DNA of 64,000 nt from Deltaproteobacteria bacterium (GCA_012517315.1 JAAYVE010000009.1:124001-188000); one strand, 5' to 3'; positions 9,008 to 18,287 are shown, numbered from the stretch's first letter. Notes: a model not told the origin generated them from the letters alone. Translations and numbers: made by a program.

Positions 9008-10180
9008 ATGCGCACGGTGCTTATCCTGGGTCTTGTGAGTCTACTCACCGACATCAGCAGTGAGATGGTCTATCCTGTACTCTCCCTCTATCTCACGACA
9101 ATTCTCGGAACGACTCCAGCCATCGTGGGAATCATTGAAGGGATTGCGGAGAGCCTCGCCAGTCTGCTCAAAACTTACTCGGGCTATGTGTCAGACAAGG
9201 TACAGCGCCGGAAGCCCCTGGCAATCCTTGGCTACGGCTCTTCAACGCTGGGGAGGCTCTTCCTTTACTTTTCCACGTCCTGGGGATGGGTGCTTGCGGG
9301 GCGGGTCGTCGACCGGTTCGGCAAAGGGGTGCGGACAGCTCCGAGAGACGCCCTGATTGCAGAGGCCTCGCGGTCGGACCGCCTGGGACATTCCTTTGGC
9401 ATCCACAGGGCACTGGATACCTTGGGTGCGGTGATCGGCATTGCCATCGCCTATTTTCTTTTCAAGAGTACACAGCAGGCATACACAAAGATATTTCTCC
9501 TCTCCATGATCCCCGGAGTGGTGGGTGTTCTCCTGCTTTTTTCGGTCCGTGAGAAGCAGCCTATGAAAACGGGAGTCAGGCCTAAGGCCTTTGCCGCATG
9601 GAGGGGGCTTCATCCGAGATTGAAAGCGTTTTTTCTCATTGCGTTTCTATTTGCTTTAGGAAACTCTTCCAACCAGTTTCTTCTTCTGCGTGCTAAGAAC
9701 CTCGGTTTTGAAGCGGCAGAGGTGATTCTGGCGTACCTGCTCTTCAACGTGGTCTATGCCCTCACTTCTTATCCCGCGGGTAGACTCTCCGACCACATAG
9801 GCAGAAAGAAACTGCTGGTAATCGGATACATCTCTTACGGGCTCGTCTATCTGGGGTTCTCATGGGCTTCGTTGCCTGCGCACTTATGGGGACTGTTCGG
9901 AGTGTACGGTCTCTATACCGGCCTCACGGAGGGGGTGGAAAAGGCCTTGGTGGCTGATCTATGCCCCGGTGAAAGCCGGGCGACCATGTTGGGGATTCAC
10001 GCAACGCTTATAGGTATAGGCCTTTTGCCCGCCTCTGTGATCGGAGGGTTTCTCTGGAACATCTTCGGCGCCGAGGTCACGTTCTATTTCGGCGCCGCTA
10101 TAGGTCTTCTCGCCGCTTTGGGGATGTACCTTGTGGTTCCAAGGCTGAAAAGGGATGTTTGCTTTCTATCGTCTGAGTGA
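9008..10180 (+). CDS. Major facilitator superfamily transporter
   Basis: This 390-residue protein has about 11-12 hydrophobic helices. The MFS loop 2-3 motif appears in modified form (GYVSDKVQRRKPL) and is repeated in the second half (GRLSDHIGRKKLL). The N-terminus (LLTDISSEMVYPVLSLYL) resembles a subgroup of putative drug or metabolite exporters. AAAGGAAGGAC precedes the ATG. It starts 28 bases after the broken PiT gene and is probably in the same transcript. The substrate cannot be assigned. Confidence 0.9.
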   Translation: MRTVLILGLVSLLTDISSEMVYPVLSLYLTTILGTTPAIVGIIEGIAESLASLLKTYSGYVSDKVQRRKPLAILGYGSSTLGRLFLYFSTSWGWVLAGRVVDRFGKGVRTAPRDALIAEASRSDRLGHSFGIHRALDTLGAVIGIAIAYFLFKSTQQAYTKIFLLSMIPGVVGVLLLFSVREKQPMKTGVRPKAFAAWRGLHPRLKAFFLIAFLFALGNSSNQFLLLRAKNLGFEAAEVILAYLLFNVVYALTSYPAGRLSDHIGRKKLLVIGYISYGLVYLGFSWASLPAHLWGLFGVYGLYTGLTEGVEKALVADLCPGESRATMLGIHATLIGIGLLPASVIGGFLWNIFGAEVTFYFGAAIGLLAALGMYLVVPRLKRDVCFLSSE

Positions 10181-10205
10181 CGTAAAGAACGTACAGATTC
10201 TCTGC

Positions 10206-10562
10206 ATGGTGACATCCCGACCGAGCTCTTTCCAGAAGACTTTATCGAGTTTGGAGCGTGGCCGCAGTGCCCTGCGTTTTCTGAGACGCATCGTTAGGCC
10301 CCGTGACTGCTGGCGGAGCCTCTGGAGGCTCACGCCCGCATCGGATCCAGAGCTTGTGGTGATGGCCCCCAAGCTGGGGGTCGCAGTTGCCTCCTGGGAA
10401 GAGCGGGAGTGCATGGTTCGGCGGTTGACCGATTTCCTCGTTTCGGCCCGCTGGTACCTTCACGAGGACAAGGAGAATGTCCTCACCGCATTTTATGCTG
10501 GTCAAAGATTGAATGCTGCGTTTCTGAATGACCTGAACTTCGGCCTGAGGAAAATCGAATGA
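10206..10562 (+). CDS. Hypothetical ORF, possibly spurious
   Basis: This Arg-rich ORF of about 118 residues lies between the MFS gene and the broken MutS-like gene. I recognise no domain. Its C-terminal half (AFYAGQRLNAAFLNDLNFGL) is more protein-like than its N-terminus. It may be the eroded 5' part of the MutS-like gene that follows rather than a gene in its own right. The start is uncertain, with no good ribosome site. Confidence 0.22.
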   Translation: MVTSRPSSFQKTLSSLERGRSALRFLRRIVRPRDCWRSLWRLTPASDPELVVMAPKLGVAVASWEERECMVRRLTDFLVSARWYLHEDKENVLTAFYAGQRLNAAFLNDLNFGLRKIE

Positions 10563-11554
10563 GCAGGAACCGCAAGAATCACAGCCTCGAGGAAAAGGTG
10601 GCCATTCTATCCGATCATGTCCGAGAGAGAGGCTCGACTCCATGCGGATACGTTCAAAGCAACTCCGAACTGGCTCATTTCCAACATGGCAAATTCCATT
10701 TGCCGTTGAGCCAGGACATTATCAGATGCATCACATTCCTCCCTCGAAACGCAAGTCAGTGCGCCGACCACATTCTGAGTTTTTTCAACTTGCTGAGGAC
10801 AGAGTTGGCGTTCTGCGCCGGTTGTCTCAACTTGCATGAGCAACTACCAGGAAGGGAGAGCTCCTGTCCTTTTCTGTCCCCGTGCCGTCCAGTGAACGGC
10901 CGCATTTTTTTCGGGACTCTATGATGTCTGTCTTTCCCTGAAATTGGGGCTGAGAGCTGTGGGGAACGATGTGAATTGAATGCAGACGACAAAGACCTCA
11001 TCATGATCACGGGCGCCGATCAAGGTGGGAAATCCACTTTCTTGAGGGCCGTCGGGCTGTCCCAATCGATGATGCAATGTGGTATGTTTGTGCCTGCAGA
11101 CTCTTTCAGTTCCAACATCTGCCAAGGCCTTTTCACAGATTACAGGCTGGAAGGGGACGCGACCATGCGCAGCGGCAGGCTGGACGGGGAGTTGAGCAGA
11201 ATGAGCGGCATAGCAGGCAATGTCAGGCCCGATTCCCTGGTTCTGTTCAATGAATCGTTTGCGGCGACAAACGAGAGGGAAGGGTCGGAAATTGCCGGTC
11301 AGATCATTTCCGCTCTGATAGAAAACCGTGTCAAGGTTTTCTTTGTGACCCACCTGTATGCATTTGCCCACGGTTTCTATGACCGAAGGATGGGCAACCC
11401 CCTTTTTCTCATGGCTGAAAGGCGTCCCGACGGGGGGAGAACCTTCAAACTCATGGAGGGTGCACCCTTCAAAACGAGTCATGGAGAAGATTTGTACAGG
11501 ATGATATTCGATTCGTCAAAATCGGTGCCGGTGTCGGGAGTCGTCAATTCATGA
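10559..11554 (+). pseudogene. MutS-like ATPase domain protein, frameshifted
   Basis: Three reading frames together give one MutS domain V-type ATPase. The first has ADHILSFFNLLRTELAF...CLNLHEQL (about 10758-10840). After a T7 run at 10905-10911 the frame shifts to SGLYDVCLSLKLG...VGNDVN. After an AAT-TG-AAT duplication at 10974-10980 it continues as NADDKDLIMITGADQGGKST (Walker A) through LVLFNESFAATNEREGSEIA (Walker B and signature) and FFVTHLYAFAHGF. MutS ATPases of this stand-alone type lack mismatch-recognition domains and their role is unclear. The 3' end overlaps the ChrB-like gene by four bases (ATGA). It is probably inactive as written. Confidence 0.75.
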
Positions 11555-12081
11555 AATGGATCTTTTTCTCCTACAGTTTGCCGGCAGAGCCTTCCAGGGT
11601 GAGGGTGTACGTCTGGAGGCAATTGAAGAAGTTAGGGGCGATCTGTCATCAATCGGTCTGGGTGGTTCCCCATGCGAAGGAGCGCCTCAATTCCCTCAAC
11701 AGACTTGTTGAGGAGATTGAAGGCTGGAACGGGGCGGCGTTGCTCATTACGGGAACGATTGTGGTCAAGGCGCAGGAACAGGAGATCATCCGGGCTTTCA
11801 CTGATTCAAGAAATGAGGAGTACAGGGAGATTATCCAGAAGTGTGAGGAATTCTTAAAAGAAATACAGTTTGAAATCGGAAGGGAGAATTTTATTTTTGC
11901 TGAAGTGGAGGAGAATGAGGAGGAGCTCGAAAAGTTGAAGCACTGGCTGAAAAAAGTGGAGAAAAGGGATGTCATCAAGCCTCCCTTGCGGAAGACAACC
12001 CTGGAGAGAATCAAACAGTGCGAGAGTATTTTCAATGACTTTGCCCGCAGGGTTTACGAGCACCAGAAAGCCCGAGCTTGA
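11551..12081 (+). CDS. ChrB N-terminal domain-like protein
   Basis: This 176-residue protein opens with a strand and loop pattern (FFSYSLPAEPSRVRVYVWRQLKKLGA) that matches the N-terminal domain of ChrB, a chromate-resistance regulator with PaaX-like winged-helix features. A Glu/Lys-rich coiled region follows (about 85-150). No ChrA chromate transporter or rhodanese-like ChrB C-terminal domain is nearby. The start overlaps the stop of the MutS-like pseudogene, which implies translational coupling in the ancestral operon. The domain call is good; a chromate role is not shown. Confidence 0.75.
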   Translation: MKWIFFSYSLPAEPSRVRVYVWRQLKKLGAICHQSVWVVPHAKERLNSLNRLVEEIEGWNGAALLITGTIVVKAQEQEIIRAFTDSRNEEYREIIQKCEEFLKEIQFEIGRENFIFAEVEENEEELEKLKHWLKKVEKRDVIKPPLRKTTLERIKQCESIFNDFARRVYEHQKARA

Positions 12082-12126
12082 AAGTCTCCTCTTTTAAGAT
12101 CCGCCAGTCCCATTGACGACTTCTCC

Positions 12127-12720
12127 TCAGAACGTCTGCAGGTCCAACCGCAGCTTTTCCGGATGTTTTCTGATCTCTCCCATCATTTCGTCCAGTACCA
12201 CTCCCCACTCCTCTGAAATCTCCCCGAAGCCAAGGATATTCTTGACTCCTGTCTCCATGAGCGTCAGTTCCATGAAAACGAGCGACGTGTCAATCATCCG
12301 AAGGGCGCTCTTGCGGGGTTCTCTCAAGGGAATGTCGAGTCGTTTGAGAGTGTACGCCATCAATTGCCGGATCACCGCAATCCTTTTTGTGATGAGTTCA
12401 TTTTGATCCGGTGTGATGTCCCGAATGAAATGGTCGAAGGGGGATGAGGGTTTCGAATCAAGGATGTGTTCGATACTCGTGAGGGATTCGTCCAAGTGTT
12501 CCATCGTGATGAGGAGATGCTTCTTGTGGTCTTCGTTCAATCCACGTACGGCGGAAGTCTTCCACCAATAGCTTTGTGAAAAAGAGAAAGTGGCAACCAG
12601 GGATCGATCCTGCGCATCAAACCTCAGCGTCCAAATACCGTGGGCTGCAGATTTCCCCGGCACCGACGCTGTAAATAATTCCTCCAAGCCATGCTTCCCG
12701 CTCGTCTTTGTTCTGCTCAA
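12127..12720 (-). CDS. Hypothetical protein, 197 aa
   Basis: I do not recognise this protein. It is soluble and mostly helical after about residue 65, with an N-terminal beta-rich part (GIWTLRFDAQDRSLVATFSFSQSYWW) and no signal peptide or membrane segment. It has Glu/Lys-rich helices over most of the C-terminal half. It is convergent with the ChrB-like gene, 45 bases away. The composition and length look genuine. Confidence 0.6.
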   Translation of the reverse strand: MSRTKTSGKHGLEELFTASVPGKSAAHGIWTLRFDAQDRSLVATFSFSQSYWWKTSAVRGLNEDHKKHLLITMEHLDESLTSIEHILDSKPSSPFDHFIRDITPDQNELITKRIAVIRQLMAYTLKRLDIPLREPRKSALRMIDTSLVFMELTLMETGVKNILGFGEISEEWGVVLDEMMGEIRKHPEKLRLDLQTF

Positions 12721-13090
12721 AACCTTGGCGCGTATCCTGGTTTCATTGCATAGCTCTGCAAGTCCTCGGCAATCCCTGAAAAGCGTCTTGAGGCTTCTTC
12801 AATGAAGAGCGGTCGAGGTGGACTGGATGGTCGCGTCTCGCAGTTGCCGACAACATTCTCCGTTCCTTTCCTCCATGAAGCGGACAACCTTGGTGGACGC
12901 GAACTCTTTCATTCGCCCGGCCGCTTCTCCTGAAGTCGGGAGAGGCAGTGCTTGCGACGATCTTTCAGCATTTGCAATCCTTCTTCAGGGTCTGGGGTTT
13001 TACGCCCTGTCAGGGCCGACTCCTGCCTCCCCCTGGTGAGACCGTCTTCTCGCATTTGCGGGAGTTTCCCAACCGGGCGATGAATGCTTC
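12721..13090. other. Intergenic stretch without a supportable gene
   Basis: ORFs cross this region on both strands, but none has a credible start or recognisable protein features. It lies between a hypothetical gene and a probable gene remnant, and may itself be decayed coding sequence. Confidence 0.3.
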
Positions 13091-13565
13091 TCAGCTGCTT
13101 TCCAGAACTTTCGGGATGCCTTTCAAACCTTCCAGAAGCAACGAAACTTTTGGGTCGAAGTAATCCCTGAAGCCCTCGGGTAATGGACCGTGGTGCCTGA
13201 GATGATGACTTTGAATTTCCACAAGAGTGCCCCACGGACCGGAACATTTGGCCCTCATGGATTTCGCTGAATCCTTGGTTTTGCCCTCAAGTCCCAGGCT
13301 GTTTCTCAGTTCGGACAGTTGTTCCTTCATGGTGCCGATTGTGCCGCGTGAGACAATTCCACTGATCGGCATGAAGGGTGCTTTTCTCCGTATAGAGAAC
13401 GGATCGGACTTCGCGACCGGCGGCCCAGTGTTCACAGTCGCAGAGGGCTTCATCCAGGATGCTGAGGGCCGTTGCAATTCCGGACCGCTGCCTTGAACTC
13501 AGTTCTGCAAAAACCGTGTTGGCTTCTATTTGTGTGCCATCCCATCCATTTGTCCGGGATCTCCG
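13091..13565 (-). pseudogene. Probable frameshifted hypothetical gene
   Basis: Two minus-strand frames look coding and appear to belong together. From about 13560 to 13330 one frame reads ANTVFAELSSRQRSG, SILDEALCDCEHWAAG and REVRSVLYTEK. From about 13331 another frame continues with MKEQLSELRNSLGLEG and ends FDPKVSLLLEGLKGIP near 13149. The ribosome site for the second part alone is weak. I do not recognise the family; the break may be a real lesion. An alternative is two unrelated short ORFs. Confidence 0.35.
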
Positions 13566-13691
13566 GTTCCATCACGCCGTGCTGAGGTTTGGTGAGAGAG
13601 ACTCGAATTCCGGCAGGGAGAAACCTGAAAGGGCGATCCCGGGAATCCCACCGGGGGTGAAAACATGTTCTACCGAAGCGACTGTGACGCA

Positions 13692-14081
13692 TCACCCCAC
13701 CCCTTTGGATCCTTCCAAGATTTTCAGAACATCTCGTCGAATCATTTTCACGGGATGATGTGAAAGACTCTCCAGGAATCCCATCGCTTCCGGCGAACCT
13801 GTCTCGCCGAGTGCTCTCACTGCCGCTCTGGCGAGATAGATGTCCTCCGCGCTCCGGATAGTCTCGATCAAAGCCGCGACCGGCCGGGAATCTCCCATTT
13901 TTCCCAGCAGCCATGGGATCCGAAGGGGGGTGGTGGGTTCCGGGCGGTGAAGGGCGAGGACGAGTTTCTCCACTCGGTCCTTGGAATCCCAAAAGATCAG
14001 GATCTCAGTTGCGCAGCTGGGGCAGTGGACAAGATCTTCATCAAAATCATGCCAGCACGCTGGGCAAAAAAATCGAGGCAT
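13692..14081 (-). CDS. Zinc-ribbon and HEAT-repeat protein
   Basis: This 129-residue protein begins MPRFFCPACWHDF and continues to CPSC, a C-x2-C...C-x2-C zinc ribbon over about residues 5-30. The rest is made of HEAT-like helical pairs (PLRIPWLLGKMGDSRPVAAL, YLARAAVRALGETGSPEAM). The start at 14081 is preferred over an upstream ATG because it opens directly on the zinc ribbon and has GGGAG upstream. Proteins of this design usually act as scaffolds; no partner can be named. Confidence 0.72.
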   Translation of the reverse strand: MPRFFCPACWHDFDEDLVHCPSCATEILIFWDSKDRVEKLVLALHRPEPTTPLRIPWLLGKMGDSRPVAALIETIRSAEDIYLARAAVRALGETGSPEAMGFLESLSHHPVKMIRRDVLKILEGSKGVG

Positions 14082-14501
14082 GGCATAAGAAAACTCCCGC
14101 CAGGATGGACCTGGGGGAGCTTTGTCCGTCAAAAACCCCGAGACTCCCACCAGGTCCATCACCTCAGTAGGAGTCATCAGCCGGTCGGGCTATCCGACCG
14201 GACTCCATCGCCCTTTAGAAAATGCCTTCTCCATGGTGGCCGGGGAAAGTCAGGAGGGTCCCTTTCCCCTGTCGCACTACCGGTGCATTCTAATGACCTC
14301 CCGCTTGAGAGGCAATGCATTCTTGCAGGTCCCGAGAGCCATGCCTCCTTATTTTCCTTCCCGCTGCATGAGGGAGCGTGGGAACAATCCTCGTCCCTCC
14401 CAGCTGCCCATTTGATCACGTATCATCGGCATCACCCCGATGAGCCGAACAGGGAAGGCCCCCTCGCCGCGTTCCCTTTGTGCCCGTCCCACAATCGACC
14501 A
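14082..14501. other. Intergenic stretch, no gene seen
   Basis: These 420 bases separate two minus-strand genes. ORFs on both strands have low-complexity, Arg/Pro-rich translations typical of non-coding GC-rich DNA. I see no promoter or RNA that I can support. Confidence 0.35.
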
Positions 14502-14798
14502 TTATTTCGTCTCTTCGACCACCTCCCAATTTGCATCGAAGGTGTTGTCGTAGAGCGTGTAGGCATAGCCGAGCATCTTGCCCACACCCTGCAGGACTCC
14601 GGGACGGATACGCCAATAGTTCAGATAAACCCCGGGGAGCAGTCGAGGCTCTCCCGTCTTGGGGTCGTCATCCGTCGGAACCCACACCTCCTTCTTCTCG
14701 ATGACTCGCCACAGTGTTCCGTATTTTTTACTCCGTACCGTCTGTCCAACTCTTGGAAGCTTTCTGTCCTCAATCACCTGATCGTGCGTCTCTTTCAT
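14502..14798 (-). CDS. Hypothetical protein, 98 aa
   Basis: This is a small soluble protein with many aromatic residues (GTLWRVIEKKEVWVP, VYLNYWRIRPG, YAYTLYDNTF), suggesting a compact beta fold. The start at 14798 has an excellent ribosome site (GGGAGGT). The frame continues upstream to 15065, but without a start supported by a ribosome site. No family is recognised. It stands alone, upstream of the ISAs1 remnant. Confidence 0.65.
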   Translation of the reverse strand: MKETHDQVIEDRKLPRVGQTVRSKKYGTLWRVIEKKEVWVPTDDDPKTGEPRLLPGVYLNYWRIRPGVLQGVGKMLGYAYTLYDNTFDANWEVVEETK

Positions 14799-15220
14799 GA
14801 TCCACCTCCCTTTGGTAAAACCCCTCCCGAAAACGACTCTTCTTTCAGGTCCGGCATCCATGAAACGGATTCCTCCAGCACACAAACCCATCGTGGTGAG
14901 ATTGCACGCCCCACCGGATATGGACCTGAACCTTCCGACACGAAGGGCACGTCCCGGACTCTCCGAGTGGAAATGAATCAGGAAGTACAAGGAATGATCG
15001 CGTGACTCAGGACTGTGGGGAACAAGGGTGTTGAGGGGGAAATCATCAGTTTCAACCCCAACCATTACATCATGCGAGACGCATCCGGCAAAAAAACTTC
15101 CACCGTGTCAACGTGCAGAAGTCATCATCCCGAGAGTGCCGGGCTGTTCAGGCAAACTTCATCGCCAATCGAATTTGACAAAAAATATCATGTTTGAAGA
15201 GAGGTTGTCAACTCGTTGCA
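14799..15220. other. Intergenic stretch before the mini insertion element
   Basis: These 422 bases run from the start of the small minus-strand gene to the target-site duplication of the ISAs1 derivative. No gene or RNA is supported. The promoter of the minus-strand gene should lie near 14800-14850, but no clear boxes are seen. Confidence 0.35.
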
Positions 15221-15230
15221 CCTTGTAGTC
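15221..15230. repeat. Left target-site duplication of the ISAs1 derivative
   Basis: CCTTGTAGTC here matches CCTTGCAGTC at 15711-15720 in nine of ten bases and abuts the left terminal repeat. ISAs1-family elements duplicate 8-10 bases on insertion. Confidence 0.75.
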
Positions 15231-15710
15231 TAGGGCGATTGCACGTCATAGTGCTGGACCTTCTGATCGAAGTGTAAGACGATACCTTGGTGAAATGCAT
15301 CCCAAGGAGGACTCGCTATGCCGGAGACTGTGTTGTGCACTTCGATCATGGAACATTTCTCCACATTGCCCGACCCACGAATTCTGTTGAAGACGGGCCA
15401 TAAACTGGTGGACATCGTATCCAGCCTTCCCAGTGACGCAAAGCGATTCGCCGAGGCGGCACGCGGGCACTGGGCAGTCGAGAATAGTCTGCATTGGTGT
15501 CTCGACATTGCCTTCCGTGAAGATGACAGCCGCGTCAGATCCGGGCACGCGCAAGAGAACCTCGGGACCATTCGTCGTCTGGCCCTGAACCTCATCAAGC
15601 AGGATTCCCAGCAGAAAATCGGCGTTAAAGCCAGCCGAAAGCGGGCGGGATGGGATATGGACTACATCAAGAAGCTTCTTGGCATCGCTTAATTTCATGC
15701 GATTGCCCTA
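15231..15710 (+). mobile_element. Non-autonomous ISAs1-family deletion derivative (480 bp)
   Basis: The element is bounded by imperfect inverted repeats. The left end is TAGGGCGATTGCACG and the right end read inward is TAGGGCAATCGCATG, with 12 of 15 identical. It carries one ORF joining the first 30-odd residues of an ISAs1 transposase in frame to its C-terminal domain, so about two-thirds of the transposase is missing. A 10-bp direct repeat flanks it. It cannot move by itself but could be mobilised by a full ISAs1 copy, none of which is in the window. Confidence 0.85.
15318..15692 (+). CDS. Internally deleted ISAs1 transposase, 124 aa in-frame fusion
   Basis: Residues 11-33 (MEHFSTLPDPR...GHKLVDI) match the N-terminus of ISAs1 transposases. 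From about residue 34 the sequence jumps to the C-terminal region (SSLPSDAKRFAEAARGHW, ENSLHWCLDIAFREDDSRVR, GHAQENLGTIRRLALNLIKQ). The central DDE core with its first acidic residues is gone, so it should be inactive, although the terminal domain, which includes the conserved E of the FREDDSR region, remains. A perfect AAGGAGG precedes the ATG, so the protein may be made and could act as a DNA-binding inhibitor; that is speculation. Confidence 0.85.
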   Translation: MPETVLCTSIMEHFSTLPDPRILLKTGHKLVDIVSSLPSDAKRFAEAARGHWAVENSLHWCLDIAFREDDSRVRSGHAQENLGTIRRLALNLIKQDSQQKIGVKASRKRAGWDMDYIKKLLGIA

Positions 15711-15720
15711 CCTTGCAGTC
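15711..15720. repeat. Right target-site duplication of the ISAs1 derivative
   Basis: CCTTGCAGTC directly follows the right terminal repeat and pairs with the copy at 15221-15230. The single mismatch suggests the insertion is not very recent. Confidence 0.75.
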
Positions 15721-15899
15721 CGCCGATGGTGCGTTGATGGCCACCCGATCTTCCAGGTGGCCATCTGGATACCGTGCTTGGGTCACCGGGACACAAAAGA
15801 AGATGGTGTGCATACTGAAAAGATAATCCCGGCCCGAGAGCAACGGGGATACTCTCAATAACGGGATCCCGCCACACAATGCCCTGCGATGGCTGCGGA

Positions 15900-16361
15900 T
15901 CAATCCCAGGTGAGAATTTCCTCATCGTACATGGTCTCAATGCGACGCTTGTGTTTCAGTTCTTCCTGGGCCAGCATTTCAAAAACCTTGGCGGTCTTTT
16001 CGTGCATGCACTTATCCTTCCATGCGGAATAGAATGCGTGGGCCTTCTCTTCTTTCTTCATGGCAAGCGTTAGGGCTTCCTGGTAGGTGATTTCGGCGGT
16101 GAACTGCACATCCACCAGATAATCGCTGATGCGAAGGTCTTCAATCTGCTCGAGCTTCGCGCCACCGAGAGCCAATGGGTCCAGGTCCTTGAGCAGTTTC
16201 CTGTGGCGCTCTTCTTCTTCCGCCATCTCTTGGAAGAATTTCTTTATTCCGGGATTCTTGGCTCGTTCCGCGCAGCTCTTGTAAAACTCCATCGCCTTCT
16301 CTTCTTTTTCAATGGCGAAGTTGACTACATCATCCATCGAACTGCATGAGACCGTGGACAT
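15900..16361 (-). CDS. Rubrerythrin-like ferritin-family protein
   Basis: This 153-residue protein is a four-helix ferritin-like bundle with two E-x6-Y / E-E-x-x-H half-sites (EKEEKAMEFY with EEEERHRKLL; KKEEKAHAFY with QEELKHKRRI). These are the expected diiron ligands. It lacks the C-terminal rubredoxin domain of classical rubrerythrin. Such proteins reduce peroxide or buffer iron in anaerobes. The start has GGAGGAGG seven bases upstream. It is monocistronic. Confidence 0.9.
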   Translation of the reverse strand: MSTVSCSSMDDVVNFAIEKEEKAMEFYKSCAERAKNPGIKKFFQEMAEEEERHRKLLKDLDPLALGGAKLEQIEDLRISDYLVDVQFTAEITYQEALTLAMKKEEKAHAFYSAWKDKCMHEKTAKVFEMLAQEELKHKRRIETMYDEEILTWD

Positions 16362-16556
16362 AATTTCCTCCTCCGGGTTTGACCCCTCATGAAGATTTCA
16401 GGTTGGTTGATTCCCGAGTGCCATGGCATTGTTCCAGCACGCTTCAAAAAAAATAATCATGCTGATGAGCGATCACAGGAAAACACAGATGCAAAACAGC
16501 CATAAAATCCGATGGGTTCAACTTAACAAAAGGCGTTCCCTGCCGCAATGCGATTT

Positions 16557-18287
16557 TCAGATGGATTTGAAGAGGGGTACGATTGAGAAAGTGGAGACAT
16601 CCACCAGTCCGAGATCGGTCATTTTCAACTGGGGAATGACGGGCAGGGCGAGGAAAGACAGCGCCATGAAGACGTTCTTCAACGGGGATCCCATGGCGGT
16701 CGCCAGCTTTTTGAGGAGCAGGAGACGTTCGACCACCCTCTCGATGGGATCACTGGACATGAGTCCGGCAATGGGAAGGGGAAGGACCGCGATTGGACCA
16801 TTTTGATTGCCGATGGCCATTCCACCGCCCGTATCCCTCAGTGCATCCACCGTACGCAGAATTGCTTCATCGGAGGCTCCCACGGCGATGAGATTGTGAG
16901 AATCGTGAGCGATGGTGGTGGCAGCGGCTCCTTCCGCCAGTCCGATGCCTGTGACGAACCCCACCGCGGGCGGGCGATCAGGGATATAACGGTTGAAGAC
17001 GGCCAGCTTGAGAATATCCCGGGCCGGATCGGCGGTTACAAAGCCATTGTCAATGGTGGGGGTGAAAAGAAGCTCTTCAGTCAAGAGGGTTCCCTCGCGC
17101 ACCCCAATCGTTCGAAGGAGCCCCGGCTGAAGGGGCACTTTGAGGAGAGACAGATCAAGGGGGCCGATGCGCATGGGACTCCCCGGGGCCCGGGCAGCCA
17201 TTTCGGCTGTGCGCTTCTTCAACAACTTGCCGCGCCTTGCTACCTCCATTCCCCTCTTGAATACATGGACAGGTTCCCAGGGATGCAGAGAGGGACTCAT
17301 GCTGAAATCGGCGGCATAACCCGGTGCAATGGCTCCGCGGCGGGGAAGGCGGAAGTATCGGCAGGGCGTCCAGGTGGCGAGGGTGAGTGCCCGCACGGGG
17401 TCCATTCCCAATCGGACCGCCTTGTTCACGATGGCATTCATGTGACCGTTTTCCATCAGGTCATCGGGATGGCGGTCATCGCTCACAAACATGCACCGGG
17501 GCCAGGTATGGTCATTCACAATAGGGAGAAGCGCCTCTAGGTCCTTTGATTGGCTTCCTTCGCGGATCATGATGGTCATGCCCTTGGATAGCTTTTCCTC
17601 CGCTTCTTCGCGGGTGGTGCATTCGTGATCGGAGCCGATCCCTGCGGCCAAGTAACCGTTCAGTTCCCTGTCCTTCAAAAGGGGAGCATGGCCGTCCAGG
17701 ATCCTGTCCTGAAAGAGAAGCAGCTTGTCGGTCACATCCTCTGCATGATGCAGGACGCCTGGGAAGTTCATCATCTCAGCCAGGCCCAGGATTCTCTCGT
17801 GGGGGATCAAGGAATAAAGATCCGTCGCCCTGAGCTGTGCACCTGAGGTTTCAAGGGGAGATGCCGGAACACAACTGGGCAGGTTGAAAAATATGTCTAC
17901 AAGCTGGTTTTCCGACGAGCGAAGAACGTAGCGAATTCCTTCCAGACCGAGGACGTTTGCGATCTCGTGCGGGTCTGCAATGACTGCGGAGGTCCCCCAG
18001 GGGGCGACGGCATTGCTGAAATGAAACGGGTTCAAAAGCGAACTCTCCAGGTGGATGTGCCCGTCCACAAAACCGGGACAGACATAGAGGCCTTCCGCAT
18101 CCCAAGTTGCTTTTGCCCGGTAGTCGCCCCATCCCACGATCAAATCCTGAAAGATGGTCAGATCCCGGGTTTCGACCCTACCCGTCAGCACATTGACGAT
18201 CCGGCAGTTGCGGATGCAGAGATCGGCAGGCTGCACTCCTCGTGCCACATCGACGACTTGCGTCAGCTTGGGTCTGTCCCACCTCAT
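16557..18287 (-). CDS. ade: Adenine deaminase
   Basis: This 576-residue protein is an amidohydrolase-superfamily adenine deaminase that converts adenine to hypoxanthine for purine salvage. It has the metal-binding GFVDGHIHLESS motif (H77, H79), a central region with GIGSDHECTTREEAEEKL, and the DDRHPDDL segment carrying a catalytic Asp. The C-terminal domain is full length (GMAIGNQNGP). The length matches Ade-type enzymes of the AdeC/YfiQ family rather than the shorter ADAL-type deaminases. There is no adjacent purine permease. It is the only purine-salvage gene in the window; the biosynthetic genes lie at 32617-37373. Confidence 0.93.
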   Translation of the reverse strand: MRWDRPKLTQVVDVARGVQPADLCIRNCRIVNVLTGRVETRDLTIFQDLIVGWGDYRAKATWDAEGLYVCPGFVDGHIHLESSLLNPFHFSNAVAPWGTSAVIADPHEIANVLGLEGIRYVLRSSENQLVDIFFNLPSCVPASPLETSGAQLRATDLYSLIPHERILGLAEMMNFPGVLHHAEDVTDKLLLFQDRILDGHAPLLKDRELNGYLAAGIGSDHECTTREEAEEKLSKGMTIMIREGSQSKDLEALLPIVNDHTWPRCMFVSDDRHPDDLMENGHMNAIVNKAVRLGMDPVRALTLATWTPCRYFRLPRRGAIAPGYAADFSMSPSLHPWEPVHVFKRGMEVARRGKLLKKRTAEMAARAPGSPMRIGPLDLSLLKVPLQPGLLRTIGVREGTLLTEELLFTPTIDNGFVTADPARDILKLAVFNRYIPDRPPAVGFVTGIGLAEGAAATTIAHDSHNLIAVGASDEAILRTVDALRDTGGGMAIGNQNGPIAVLPLPIAGLMSSDPIERVVERLLLLKKLATAMGSPLKNVFMALSFLALPVIPQLKMTDLGLVDVSTFSIVPLFKSI

